From Oscillospiraceae bacterium (lineage in GTDB: Bacteria; Bacillota; Clostridia; Oscillospirales; Ruminococcaceae), in assembly GCA_015066115.1 (NCBI GenBank), contig SVOZ01000008.1, positions 1-64,000 of the forward strand: a stretch of 64,000 bases of DNA. Reading direction: 5' to 3'. Both the position numbers and the translations under genes were made by a program. This document shows positions 6,864 to 15,736 of the stretch, piece by piece (the first letter of the stretch is position 1; every line of letters begins with the position of its first letter). Below the pieces are notes generated by a model that saw only the letters and a list, made by a program, of their open reading frames with translations, did no database searches and was not told where the DNA came from.

Positions 6864-7268
6864 ATGAAGCACACAAAATTAAAGAGGTTGGCAGACAAAT
6901 GGGAGCAAATGACCCATACGGTTTTAGCTTTAAAGGAAATTCATATCCCAAAATTACAAGGGCTTTTAAAAGAAACCTATTCGGCGCTTGTGGCGTTTCA
7001 CAATGATGAGTTGGTTCCTAAAGAGATAAGTAAAGTATTTTTAGAAATGGAAGACTTCCTTTATTTTGCATTTCTGATGGAAGAAAAGGAGGTTAATACC
7101 GACTATTATTGTTATCGAAAGGTTCACGCTGTTGTAAAAGCGCTTGAAAAAAGCTTCTTTTGTGGCGATTATGGCTGTGATTTTCCAAAGCTTAAAATAG
7201 CTGATGATAATAAAACGCCCTTTATATTTGATTTTGAAACAAATCTTTTAGGTGATATAATGATATAA
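6864..7268 (+). CDS. Unknown helical protein, paralogue B of a tandem pair
   Basis: 134 aa from ATG 6864 (CGGGAG upstream); an in-frame codon at 6822 would overlap the previous gene and lacks a ribosome site. It matches paralogue A over the first two thirds (L..LADKWEQM, then ALVAFHNDELVPKEISKVF, then MEDFLYFAFLMEE) and diverges after that, with a Cys-containing stretch (FFCGDYGCDF). Last gene of the operon; the strong hairpin at 7384-7427 probably ends the transcript. Confidence 0.65.
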   Translation: MKHTKLKRLADKWEQMTHTVLALKEIHIPKLQGLLKETYSALVAFHNDELVPKEISKVFLEMEDFLYFAFLMEEKEVNTDYYCYRKVHAVVKALEKSFFCGDYGCDFPKLKIADDNKTPFIFDFETNLLGDIMI

Positions 7269-7383
7269 GAGGTAAATATAATAAACCACAATTTGATTTT
7301 GAGTTTTTGGGCGGTTTTTGCTTGCTTTTTACCGAATTGACAATCCTATATCCTCAAAAGCAAAAATTACAGGAAAACAGATT

Positions 7384-7427
7384 AAGCAAAGCGTCGGCGT
7401 TTTTATCGCCGACGCTTTGCTTTTGTT
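7384..7427. terminator. Bidirectional terminator between the small-gene operon and the giant surface protein
   Basis: Perfect arms AGCAAAGCGTCGGCG and CGCCGACGCTTTGCT around TTTTTAT, with T runs on the + side. It ends one base before the stop codon of the leftward surface-protein gene and lies 115 nt after the rightward operon. Confidence 0.8.
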
Positions 7428-10400
7428 TTAGTTAGCCTGCTCTCTTCTCTTTTTGCCGTAAAGTGCGGTGCCGATAATTCCGCCGCCGCTTATGAACAGA
7501 AGAGCAAACCAAATGTGGAGACTGTTGTTATCGCCTGTTTCAGGACTGTCCGGAAGATCCGGGTCAGGAGTGTAATCGTAAAGGTTCTCAAACTCAGCGA
7601 CAACCTCGCCAGCTTTTTCACCATTTTGGGTGATCTCTGCAACCAGCTCGTTATTTTGATTTAGCGAAATGGCCACTGTAATGGTGTGTTCTGCTGTGCT
7701 GTAGGATACATTTGCCTTGCCACTGTTGACCTCGGTGAGCTTGTAGGAGAAGCTCTTGCCGATGTCGTCCTCGGTGTAGGAAAGTGTAAACTTAGCCTTG
7801 CCCTTTGCATCCGACTGTGCTGTAATGCCTTCTGCGCCGTCTGCCAGAGCCTTTAATAAGAACTCGAAGCCCTCGGGACCGATCTTGTCGCTGCCCTTAT
7901 TCACAACCGTTTTGACAACGTCGATATCTATCGTAATGTCATCGGGCTTGGGAGTGTAGATGTTTGTAAATGTGATCTCGCTCACATCATCAGCACTGCC
8001 TTTCTTAACGATCTTGGGCTCGCCGGCTACCAGCTTGCCGTTCTCGTCGTCGGTGACTTCAATGGTCACATAATAGACGGTGCCGTCAAAGGTAACACGC
8101 TCTGCTGCGACGGTGTCATCCTCGTAAACCACAAAGTAGTATTTGCCTGCCTCTGTGAAGGAGAGTGCGTCGAAGGAGAAGTCACCCTTTTCGTTATTGA
8201 GCGCGGTCATTGCTGTAGCACCATCAATGGCATTAAATTGTTCATCTGCCTCTATCATGAGGAACTTAAATTCGCCGTTTGCAAGTTCTCTGCCGTGAAG
8301 CTCTTTGCCGCCGCCGACAGTTGCATTGGTGGCTGTTACACTGTAGTCATTGATAAATATGATGTCATCTGCCGACTCAGAGCTATTATCCTTGACCTTC
8401 TTCATAGTGCTTGTGGTAACGACCAGTTTTCCCTTGCCGTTGTCTTCAGCAGTTACGGTGATGTGATACTGGGTATTGTCGTAAATAACACCGCCGATGG
8501 GATTCTGGCTGTTTTCCTTGATAATAAAGTTGTGTGTGCCTGCCGCGTCAAGAGCAACGTCAATAAATGCGAATCTGCCGTTTGCATCATTCTTGACAGA
8601 CCCAATTGCCGCACCGTCGATCTCAAAGCTTGCATTTGCTCTGTAGAGATCAAAGGTAAAGTCATTCTCTTTTAAGGCGCGTGTACCGCTGATCAGATTC
8701 AGCTTTTTATTTCCGACAAAGTCGATGGTAGCAGAAGCCGGATTGTAATCGTTAGTAAAGTTCAGTGCGTTTATCGCGCCGTCTGCAACTGTGGCATTTG
8801 CCTCAACTGCGCCATTTCCGCCGTCGGTCACGGTTACCGTCACCTTGTATTCGGTTTTGCTGTAGGTGACACCGTCAATGGTCTTGCCCGCGTTCTTTTC
8901 CTTCAGCACATAGTAGAAGGTTTTGCCCATATCGTCAGGTTGATAGGTCATATCGATAACAAACCTGCCGTTTGCAGCATCTGCTGTTGCAGTTGCCTCT
9001 GCCGTTGCGCCGAGGTTGTTAAAGTTTTTGTCCGCCGCATAAAGCTCGAACACAAACTTGTCGCTGGTGCTCCACTCACGTCCGTCAAGGGTCTTGACAC
9101 CCGAAAGCTGAATAGAATCGGAACCTGTTACGGTGTAGACATTGGTAAACTTAATCTCGGTTGCGTTTTCTAAGGCCGCGCCATTTACCTTGGTCATGGT
9201 AACGGCTTTAGAAAGTGTTCCGTCTAAGTTGTCGATTACCTTAACATAAATACGATAGACCGCACTGTCATTGGTGATGCCGTTTGCGCTCTTGCCTGCG
9301 TCCTCTTCAGCGATCAGATAGTAGTAATCGCCTGCCGCTGTGTACGAAATTTCATCGAAGGCAAATACAGCGCCGCTGTTTTGCTTTGTCTGAAGAGTTT
9401 TGCCAAGTTTCCAGCTTGCATCGGACTCGATAAGGTTGAAATTAAACTTCAATTCGCCCAGATCCTTGTTTTCAAGGCTCTTTCTGCCTTCAAACTTCAC
9501 CGAGGTGCCCTCTTCGATGGCATACTCATTGACAAAGTTTAGGGTGGCAGTCGTAGCGTTTACAACGGTGGTGACGGTTTCGATGCCGCCAACGCCGTTA
9601 TCCTTAACCTCGACCCTTATCTGATACTGTCCGCTGCTGTAGGTAAGTCCGTTTAGCTTCTTGCCTGCATCAGCTTCCTTAACAACGTAGTAGAAGGTCT
9701 TGCCTGCATCTGCCGCTGTAAAGTCGATAGAAAACTCATACTTGTGAGTGGTTAGATCCATTGCGGCGGTCTTTTTGGGAGTTTGGCCGATGCTGTAGTT
9801 CTCGTCTGCCTCATAAAGCTCAAATGAGAAGCTATCGCCGCTCTTAAACTCACGGCCGCTGATGGTCTTTTCGCCCGACAGGGTTACATTTGCTCCGTCA
9901 GTGATCTTATAGACGTTTACAAACTGGATCTTATCCTGAGGAATGCCTTCGTCGTCATAAACGTGAATGGTTGCGTGAAGCTGACCCTTAAGGTCATCGG
10001 TAACCTCGACCAATACGCGATACTCGGTATCGTCATAGGTTACGCCGTTGTAAACACGGCCAACTGCGCCGTCGGGAGCCTTTTCAACCACGATGAAGTA
10101 CTGTTTACCTGCAGTTGTAAAATCGATGTTTGTGAAGGCGATAAGCCCGCCTGCTCCGTTTTCAACGGTTTCTTTGGCATTACCGAGCTTCTCCCAATCG
10201 GCGTTGGAGTTGTAAAGCTCAAACTCATATTCGCCGCCGACAAGATTGTTGTCGACTCTGCCGGTGAGCTGTTTTTCGCCGGTGATCTGTGCGGTGGTCG
10301 GATTAGCCTCATAGTTGTTCTCAAACTTCAAGGTGGTTCCCGCTCCGCCGACTGTTTCGGATTTTACTATCAAGGCGCCCTCTTTGTTGTCCTCAATAAC

Positions 10401-13400
10401 AACGGTTACGGTATAGCTTCTGCTGTCATAGGAGATACCATAAGCCGTGCCGCCGTCGGGAAGGTTCTCTTTAACGGTGTAAACATAGGTTCCGGCCTTG
10501 TCGTAGGTGATGGTCGGGAAAACAATGTTGTTTGTGCCGGCCGCAAAGTTCTTGACCGTCCAGCTTTTCGGGTTCTGGATCGCAGAGCCGTTATAGCTTT
10601 GCTCGGTGAGAACAAAGGAGAACTCATCATTAACCAGCGTTCTGCCACGAAGCTCCTTGGTGCCCTTAATAGAATGGGTAACAGAGGTTGCTGTGTAGCT
10701 GTTCTTAAAGGTGATGGCATTGCCGGTAGCATTGACAAGCACATAGCTTGCAGAAAGCTGACCGTTTGTATCGGTTACAGTCACAGTCACGCGATAGGTG
10801 GTCTTGTCTGTGACCACGCCGTTGCCATCTGCGCCGGTCTCAACGATGTTATAGAAATAGGTGCCGACCTTATCAAACTCTAATTTGCCGTCAAAGGTTA
10901 CCTTACCTGCTTTATTATTGGTTCCTTCAAGGACCTTTGAGCCGTCCTGATTCTGAACCTCAAAGGTAAATTCATTATCATTTAAGTCTCTGCCGGAGAT
11001 TTCCTTGCTTACAAAGTCGATTGCAAGCTCGGTATCGGCAGGATCATAGGTGTTTGTAAAGGTTGCCGCAATTGATGCTCCTGCATTTGCGGGCTGACTA
11101 TCTCCGTTGTAGATGATTGCCGAGATGGTTCCATCGCCGTCATCCGATACAACGACTGTGACGGGGATCTCAACCGTGCTGTAGGTCCAGCCGTCAGGAA
11201 CTGTTAAAGGAGCTATCTCCTTCAAGGTGTACTTATAGGTTCCCGTTGCTGTGTATGAAAGAACAAATCTTGCAAAGCCGCGGTCGGTAGTTTTAGGAGA
11301 GGTGTATACAAGATTCTCGCCGTCATACAAGCCAAAGCTGTAGCCTGCCAAAGATTTTTCTGCGCCGCCGTTGTTAGCTATCGCCTTGTTCAGATCGATG
11401 GTAACTGTGGCATTGCCGGAGGTGGAATATCTGTTGGTAAACTCTGCATTTACATTCCAGCCGTCAGCCGTAGCTGTTACCTCTGTGGTGTCGGGTCTGG
11501 AAGCGACCACGCCTGTTATCTCAAGCTGTCCATCCATATCGGCATCGCCAACGATAACCGAGAAGGAGTGCACCGTCTTATCGTAGGAAATTCCGCCGAT
11601 AGATGCACTGGGCTCTATCTCGATAGCACGATAGTAATAGGTGCCCGCCTTGGTGTAGCGCTCGTTTGCAAAAGCAGTTGTAAAGTTAAAGCTGCGGTTT
11701 GCTGAGTTTGCTGTCGCATCGCTTATCTTGGTCCATATCTCTTTTTCGGTGTTTGCGTCAACGCCGTCAAATCGCTGTAACTCAAAGGTAAAGCTGTCGG
11801 TCGCTAACCAATCGCGTCCCGATAAGGTTTTGCTTCCGCCGACTGTAACATATACCGGATAAACCTCTGCAGGTGCGTAGTCGTTTACTACGATGACAGA
11901 AACGGTATTGTTATCGACAACCGTAACCTCACCGTCACCGAGCACGCCGTTATCCCAATAAGCAGGGGTAAAGCCGTTGCCTTTTTCGGTTTCGACTACT
12001 GTGGCTATTGTGCCTGCAGGAAGCCCGAACACTTCAAGCTGCTCGTCGTGCTTGAGGGTAACAGTAAATTTGCCGTTTGCATCGGTGGTGATGTTTTTTA
12101 TTGCAGAATTTCCGGAATGCTCTGCGGTAAACACTGCATTGGCTGTGCCGATTCCGCTGAGGGTAACCTGCATGGTAAAGGTCTTATCAGCAGGGATCTG
12201 ATAATCCTGACCGAAGTCATGCTCTACTTCCTTAGCGATGGTAAGGTTACCTGCGCCTCTTTTATCATTAACAAAAGAAACAGCCTTGATCTCATTCTGA
12301 TTTATTGTTACAGTGTCTGCATCAGAAAGACCGGTAACGGTTGCTAAATATTCGGCGGTTTCTCTTTCGACGATCCTGAAGGTGTCGCCTGCTGTCATAT
12401 TTCCAATATAAAGCGTGTCGCCTGCTTTAAGGTTAATAGCCGCGTGACCGCCGTTCATTTCGACACTGATATCAGCCTTGGTGCCGTCTGCGCTTACCAG
12501 CCAGGCAGGATATGTGCTGTTATCGCTATTGTTTGTGGTGTTAAAGATATTAAAGGTAAAGGCATCGTCGGGAGCCGCAACGCCGGACGCCATAGCCTTT
12601 GACAGCTTGATTCCGGTCTCGGAGGCAAGAGTAAGCTTACCGTTGTTTCCAAGTGTCGCGCCGACATAGAAGTCATAACCCTCTTCATTTACCTCGTGAT
12701 ATTTTGTGTCAACGAAGGGAACATAAGTCTGACCCAAAGTCGCGGTCTTGTTTTGGTTCTTATCTATGGTATAGCCGTCGAGATTGACGTGAACATTGCC
12801 CTTAGGGATATACCAGCTGCCGTCAGCCTTTTGTTGTGCAGTTGCCTTTGCCGCATCGGAAAGGGCGCGGTACACTATTTCGGTGCTGAGACTTCCGTTG
12901 TTCTTATATACCTTGTAAGAACGGTAGAAGGTTGTGTCTGCATCGGGCTTTGCCGAGCCTTTATAAAGCGTGCCGCTTGCATCGCTGTAAACAGGGGTGT
13001 CTTGCAGATAGTAGTATTTATCGTTCTGTCTGGAGGGGTTAAAATAGCCATAGGTGTTAACTGTGCCGTAACCGGTGACGTTTTGGTGTTCCCACTGGTT
13101 GGTATAGAAATTAACGCTGCCGTCTGCATTTATATTGTGTGGGTCACTAAGGTATTCGGCAGATACCATTTCCTTTACATTGAAGGAATTGATGCCCTCA
13201 TCCAGAGCAACCTCATAAACAAGGCGAATAGGCTTATTGGCGCCACTGAAGGTGAGCTCTGAAAGGTCGCCGTTTTCATCAAGCGTTACCTCATAGGTGA
13301 TTATGGGAATAAGTGCCGCAGGAACTGCAAATGTCACTATCTCGTCGCCTGTGGCAATGTTCTTGCGGACCTGAACGGTGGCATACATCATGTCTGATTC

Positions 13401-15236
13401 AGACACGCCGTGACTCTCATCTACCTCACCAAGATAGCCGTAGGAACGTATCACAAAGGCGGGGTCGGTTGCCGCATTTCCGGTAGCGGCGGGAAGCGAT
13501 GTGGTGCCCTCGTTATAAAATCCGAGGTACTCGCCTTTAGCGTTTGCGTACCAGCCGATATAGTTTGAATAGTTATTTACGTTGGTGTAGCTGAGCTGTC
13601 CGTTTTCATAAGCAAGGCCGATAAGGGTTCTTGCGGTGTCGTCACTGTCAAGACCGAGTCTTGCGCGAACCGCCGCCACCATTTCGATGCCAAGCGCGGT
13701 GGGGTTTTCCCAGGTTCCGAGATTGCCGCCGCCTGTTACAAAGTTGGAGGCAAGGTCAGCGCCGGAGAACAGGTGGTCGTGAATGAGGATACCCTTAATG
13801 TCGGTAACGCTCATATACTCGCCTATTCTATCCACAAAGGAAACATAACCCGAAAGATCCTCGCTTTCGGCAATAAGGGTGGGATAATAGCCGGACTGAA
13901 GCTGGATCGCGCTCATAATATTCTGGAATACCTGAACCAAGTTTGTGGTGCTTGCCGCAAAATACCGATCGACGTAATTCTGCTCCAAAGGAGTGTCGAT
14001 CTTGGTTACATAGCGACCGTTTCCGAGAGAGACCGTCTCTCCCACGTCGATATGATTGTAGCCTTCAAAGGTGATCTGATCGAACCAATTTCGCTGAATA
14101 TCGTTCCAGAAATCATCCACGGCAGTCGAGCCGTCTTCATTATCGGGATCCATAACGCTCAAAGCAACTGTATCGTTTGCACCGAGACCAAGACCCAGGG
14201 TGTAAAACAGCGCATCGGTCTTGTATTTCTCTTCGATCTTTGCCTTTGCATAAGCCGCGGTAAGCTGGCTGACAAAGCCGAGAGCCGCGCTGGTTCCGCT
14301 ACCGCTTCCGAGATTATAGCCGCCGTTTTGATTTCTGCCCGGATCGGTAAAGTTGGTGCTTCCAAGAGAGGGAGCGCCGTCGGACATAAGCACAACAACA
14401 GGCTTGCGCTTATCAGAAGTGTTTATGGTGTTTCCATTGTCAACAAACTCATTCATAGCTGTGATAATGCCGCGCTGAATGTAGGTTGCGCCCACAACCT
14501 CTTTAGAGCGAGAGGTCGGCTTTTGGGTGGTGCCCTCATAAACCACGTCGTTGTCAATGCCCACTGTCTCGGTGGTGTCGTTTCTTCCGGTGACGGTATA
14601 GGTAAGATACCTGCTGTCAGCGCCGGTGGTATAACGGCCTAAAGGAAGCAGGAGTGTTGCCGCAGTCGTGTAGTTTGTGCTGCTGCTGGAGGAGCCGGAA
14701 TAAAGCACAACGCCGACACGGCTGTTTTTGTTAGCGGAAAGCAGGGTTTTGATACTCTCGTTTGCCGCCTCTACAAGCTCCTCGGCAACGTCGTTATTGC
14801 CTTGGTTGTCATTCATACTGCCGCTGACATCGAGAATGAGCATAGAATCGGTCGGAACGCCGGATGTTCCTGTAATGCTCATATTGGCCGCCATTGAAGA
14901 CAGGGCAACAAGGAAGCTGTCCTCTTTATCCTTGGAGATGCCAAGACCGGCAAACTCAGATGCGTCTGTAAAGACGGATTTATCCATCCATACGCCGCCT
15001 GCATTTTCGGTTGAGATGCCGTCTGTTGTCGGGAAGTATTTAGTATAGCTGTTCATGGTTGACGCGTCTGCCTCGCGGCTGATATTGCTTATCGACGCCG
15101 CCATTGAAGACAGGGGCAGATAGGTCATAACAAGCGCAACACAGAGAAATGCGCTTATAATTCTTTTAGAAAAAGAATATCTCATTTTTTGTTCTCCTTC
15201 TTTAGTTTGCTTTTTGGTGTTTGTAAATAGCCTCAT
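7428..15236 (-). CDS. Giant VWA/FctA-repeat cell-wall surface protein (2602 aa)
   Basis: Secreted, sortase-anchored adhesin or pilin-like protein. The N-terminus has a basic stretch and a signal peptide (SKRIISAFLCVALVMTYLPL, then SSMAAS). A von Willebrand A domain follows with an intact MIDAS (LDVSGS near residue 138) and a later VVLMSDGAPS. From about residue 860 to 2550 there are roughly 12-13 domains of 110-135 residues of the FctA/Spy0128 pilin type. Each opens with a K.L.GR.L..-EF.F.L pattern and ends in AGTYYY.V.E, GV.YD...Y.VTV.V.D and F.N.Y. The C-terminus has SPETGD, a hydrophobic helix and KKRREQ. ATG 15236 overlaps the upstream stop (ATGA) and has AGGAGG; ATG 15185, also with a ribosome site, is the alternative. 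Ligand unknown. Confidence 0.9.
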   Translation of the reverse strand: MRLFTNTKKQTKEGEQKMRYSFSKRIISAFLCVALVMTYLPLSSMAASISNISREADASTMNSYTKYFPTTDGISTENAGGVWMDKSVFTDASEFAGLGISKDKEDSFLVALSSMAANMSITGTSGVPTDSMLILDVSGSMNDNQGNNDVAEELVEAANESIKTLLSANKNSRVGVVLYSGSSSSSTNYTTAATLLLPLGRYTTGADSRYLTYTVTGRNDTTETVGIDNDVVYEGTTQKPTSRSKEVVGATYIQRGIITAMNEFVDNGNTINTSDKRKPVVVLMSDGAPSLGSTNFTDPGRNQNGGYNLGSGSGTSAALGFVSQLTAAYAKAKIEEKYKTDALFYTLGLGLGANDTVALSVMDPDNEDGSTAVDDFWNDIQRNWFDQITFEGYNHIDVGETVSLGNGRYVTKIDTPLEQNYVDRYFAASTTNLVQVFQNIMSAIQLQSGYYPTLIAESEDLSGYVSFVDRIGEYMSVTDIKGILIHDHLFSGADLASNFVTGGGNLGTWENPTALGIEMVAAVRARLGLDSDDTARTLIGLAYENGQLSYTNVNNYSNYIGWYANAKGEYLGFYNEGTTSLPAATGNAATDPAFVIRSYGYLGEVDESHGVSESDMMYATVQVRKNIATGDEIVTFAVPAALIPIITYEVTLDENGDLSELTFSGANKPIRLVYEVALDEGINSFNVKEMVSAEYLSDPHNINADGSVNFYTNQWEHQNVTGYGTVNTYGYFNPSRQNDKYYYLQDTPVYSDASGTLYKGSAKPDADTTFYRSYKVYKNNGSLSTEIVYRALSDAAKATAQQKADGSWYIPKGNVHVNLDGYTIDKNQNKTATLGQTYVPFVDTKYHEVNEEGYDFYVGATLGNNGKLTLASETGIKLSKAMASGVAAPDDAFTFNIFNTTNNSDNSTYPAWLVSADGTKADISVEMNGGHAAINLKAGDTLYIGNMTAGDTFRIVERETAEYLATVTGLSDADTVTINQNEIKAVSFVNDKRGAGNLTIAKEVEHDFGQDYQIPADKTFTMQVTLSGIGTANAVFTAEHSGNSAIKNITTDANGKFTVTLKHDEQLEVFGLPAGTIATVVETEKGNGFTPAYWDNGVLGDGEVTVVDNNTVSVIVVNDYAPAEVYPVYVTVGGSKTLSGRDWLATDSFTFELQRFDGVDANTEKEIWTKISDATANSANRSFNFTTAFANERYTKAGTYYYRAIEIEPSASIGGISYDKTVHSFSVIVGDADMDGQLEITGVVASRPDTTEVTATADGWNVNAEFTNRYSTSGNATVTIDLNKAIANNGGAEKSLAGYSFGLYDGENLVYTSPKTTDRGFARFVLSYTATGTYKYTLKEIAPLTVPDGWTYSTVEIPVTVVVSDDGDGTISAIIYNGDSQPANAGASIAATFTNTYDPADTELAIDFVSKEISGRDLNDNEFTFEVQNQDGSKVLEGTNNKAGKVTFDGKLEFDKVGTYFYNIVETGADGNGVVTDKTTYRVTVTVTDTNGQLSASYVLVNATGNAITFKNSYTATSVTHSIKGTKELRGRTLVNDEFSFVLTEQSYNGSAIQNPKSWTVKNFAAGTNNIVFPTITYDKAGTYVYTVKENLPDGGTAYGISYDSRSYTVTVVIEDNKEGALIVKSETVGGAGTTLKFENNYEANPTTAQITGEKQLTGRVDNNLVGGEYEFELYNSNADWEKLGNAKETVENGAGGLIAFTNIDFTTAGKQYFIVVEKAPDGAVGRVYNGVTYDDTEYRVLVEVTDDLKGQLHATIHVYDDEGIPQDKIQFVNVYKITDGANVTLSGEKTISGREFKSGDSFSFELYEADENYSIGQTPKKTAAMDLTTHKYEFSIDFTAADAGKTFYYVVKEADAGKKLNGLTYSSGQYQIRVEVKDNGVGGIETVTTVVNATTATLNFVNEYAIEEGTSVKFEGRKSLENKDLGELKFNFNLIESDASWKLGKTLQTKQNSGAVFAFDEISYTAAGDYYYLIAEEDAGKSANGITNDSAVYRIYVKVIDNLDGTLSKAVTMTKVNGAALENATEIKFTNVYTVTGSDSIQLSGVKTLDGREWSTSDKFVFELYAADKNFNNLGATAEATATADAANGRFVIDMTYQPDDMGKTFYYVLKEKNAGKTIDGVTYSKTEYKVTVTVTDGGNGAVEANATVADGAINALNFTNDYNPASATIDFVGNKKLNLISGTRALKENDFTFDLYRANASFEIDGAAIGSVKNDANGRFAFIDVALDAAGTHNFIIKENSQNPIGGVIYDNTQYHITVTAEDNGKGKLVVTTSTMKKVKDNSSESADDIIFINDYSVTATNATVGGGKELHGRELANGEFKFLMIEADEQFNAIDGATAMTALNNEKGDFSFDALSFTEAGKYYFVVYEDDTVAAERVTFDGTVYYVTIEVTDDENGKLVAGEPKIVKKGSADDVSEITFTNIYTPKPDDITIDIDVVKTVVNKGSDKIGPEGFEFLLKALADGAEGITAQSDAKGKAKFTLSYTEDDIGKSFSYKLTEVNSGKANVSYSTAEHTITVAISLNQNNELVAEITQNGEKAGEVVAEFENLYDYTPDPDLPDSPETGDNNSLHIWFALLFISGGGIIGTALYGKKRREQAN

Positions 15237-15598
15237 TCTTCATCGCCTCCTACGCGAGTTTCAATTGCCTCTGTTTGTTTTCTTTTCTTTTTACACAGGC
15301 AGATGTCGATCTCCTTTTTGCTGTCGCTGTAATAAATACAGTCGCTACAGCATTCTTCGGGGGTGTGCCCTTGTTCTACCTTATAATTTTCACAAGGAAT
15401 CTGCACCGCCGTGACGAGCGGATAACCTTCTTTTGTAAATATCGGACTGTTTTTCAGGTCGGGATATATTACCACCGGTTCTCCGCGTGCTCTGTCTGTT
15501 TCCTCATAATAGCCGTATATCAATTCAAAAGTGTGTCCGTGGGAATCTATCACCATGTACAGATCACCTTCTTTTGGAAGCTTATAGGCGTTTGTCAC
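15233..15598 (-). CDS. Small Cys-rich cytoplasmic protein coupled to the surface-protein gene
   Basis: About 121 aa from GTG 15598, which has AAAGGAG 7 nt upstream; an in-frame ATG at 15628 lacks a ribosome site. The first half is a compact beta-type region (LPKEGDLYMVIDSHGHTFEL); the second has a cysteine cluster (EECCSDCIYY, then CLCKKKRK) that could bind a metal. No signal peptide. Its stop overlaps the surface-protein start, so the two are translationally coupled. It may be a regulator or chaperone-like partner of the adhesin; the family is not one I recognise. Confidence 0.6.
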   Translation of the reverse strand: MTNAYKLPKEGDLYMVIDSHGHTFELIYGYYEETDRARGEPVVIYPDLKNSPIFTKEGYPLVTAVQIPCENYKVEQGHTPEECCSDCIYYSDSKKEIDICLCKKKRKQTEAIETRVGGDEE

Positions 15599-15647
15599 AG
15601 GTGTTCTCCTTTCTTTCAAGCTTGTCATATCTTTTTATGCAAAAAAT

Positions 15648-15686
15648 AAAACCCTTACGCTATGATAATAGTGTAAAGGTTTTTTC
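15648..15686. terminator. Hairpin between the LuxR-type regulator and the surface-protein operon
   Basis: Arms AACC-TTACGCTAT and ATAGTGTAA-GGTT, with T runs on both sides. On the leftward strand it lies 50 nt after the regulator's stop and 50 nt before the GTG of the Cys-rich gene, so it could terminate the regulator or attenuate read-through into the surface-protein operon. Confidence 0.65.
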
Positions 15687-15736
15687 AGGAAAATACATCC
15701 TGCTTTTTTTCTAAAAAAAGTATAGTGTTTTTTAAA

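Noticed and set aside
9963..10883. Long + strand open frame opposite the giant surface protein
   Set aside because: It is antisense to a clear coding repeat region, has no ribosome site or recognisable domain, and several such frames appear at similar positions in each repeat.
13773..14642. Another long + strand frame opposite the VWA domain
   Set aside because: Same reasons: antisense shadow of a strongly supported gene.
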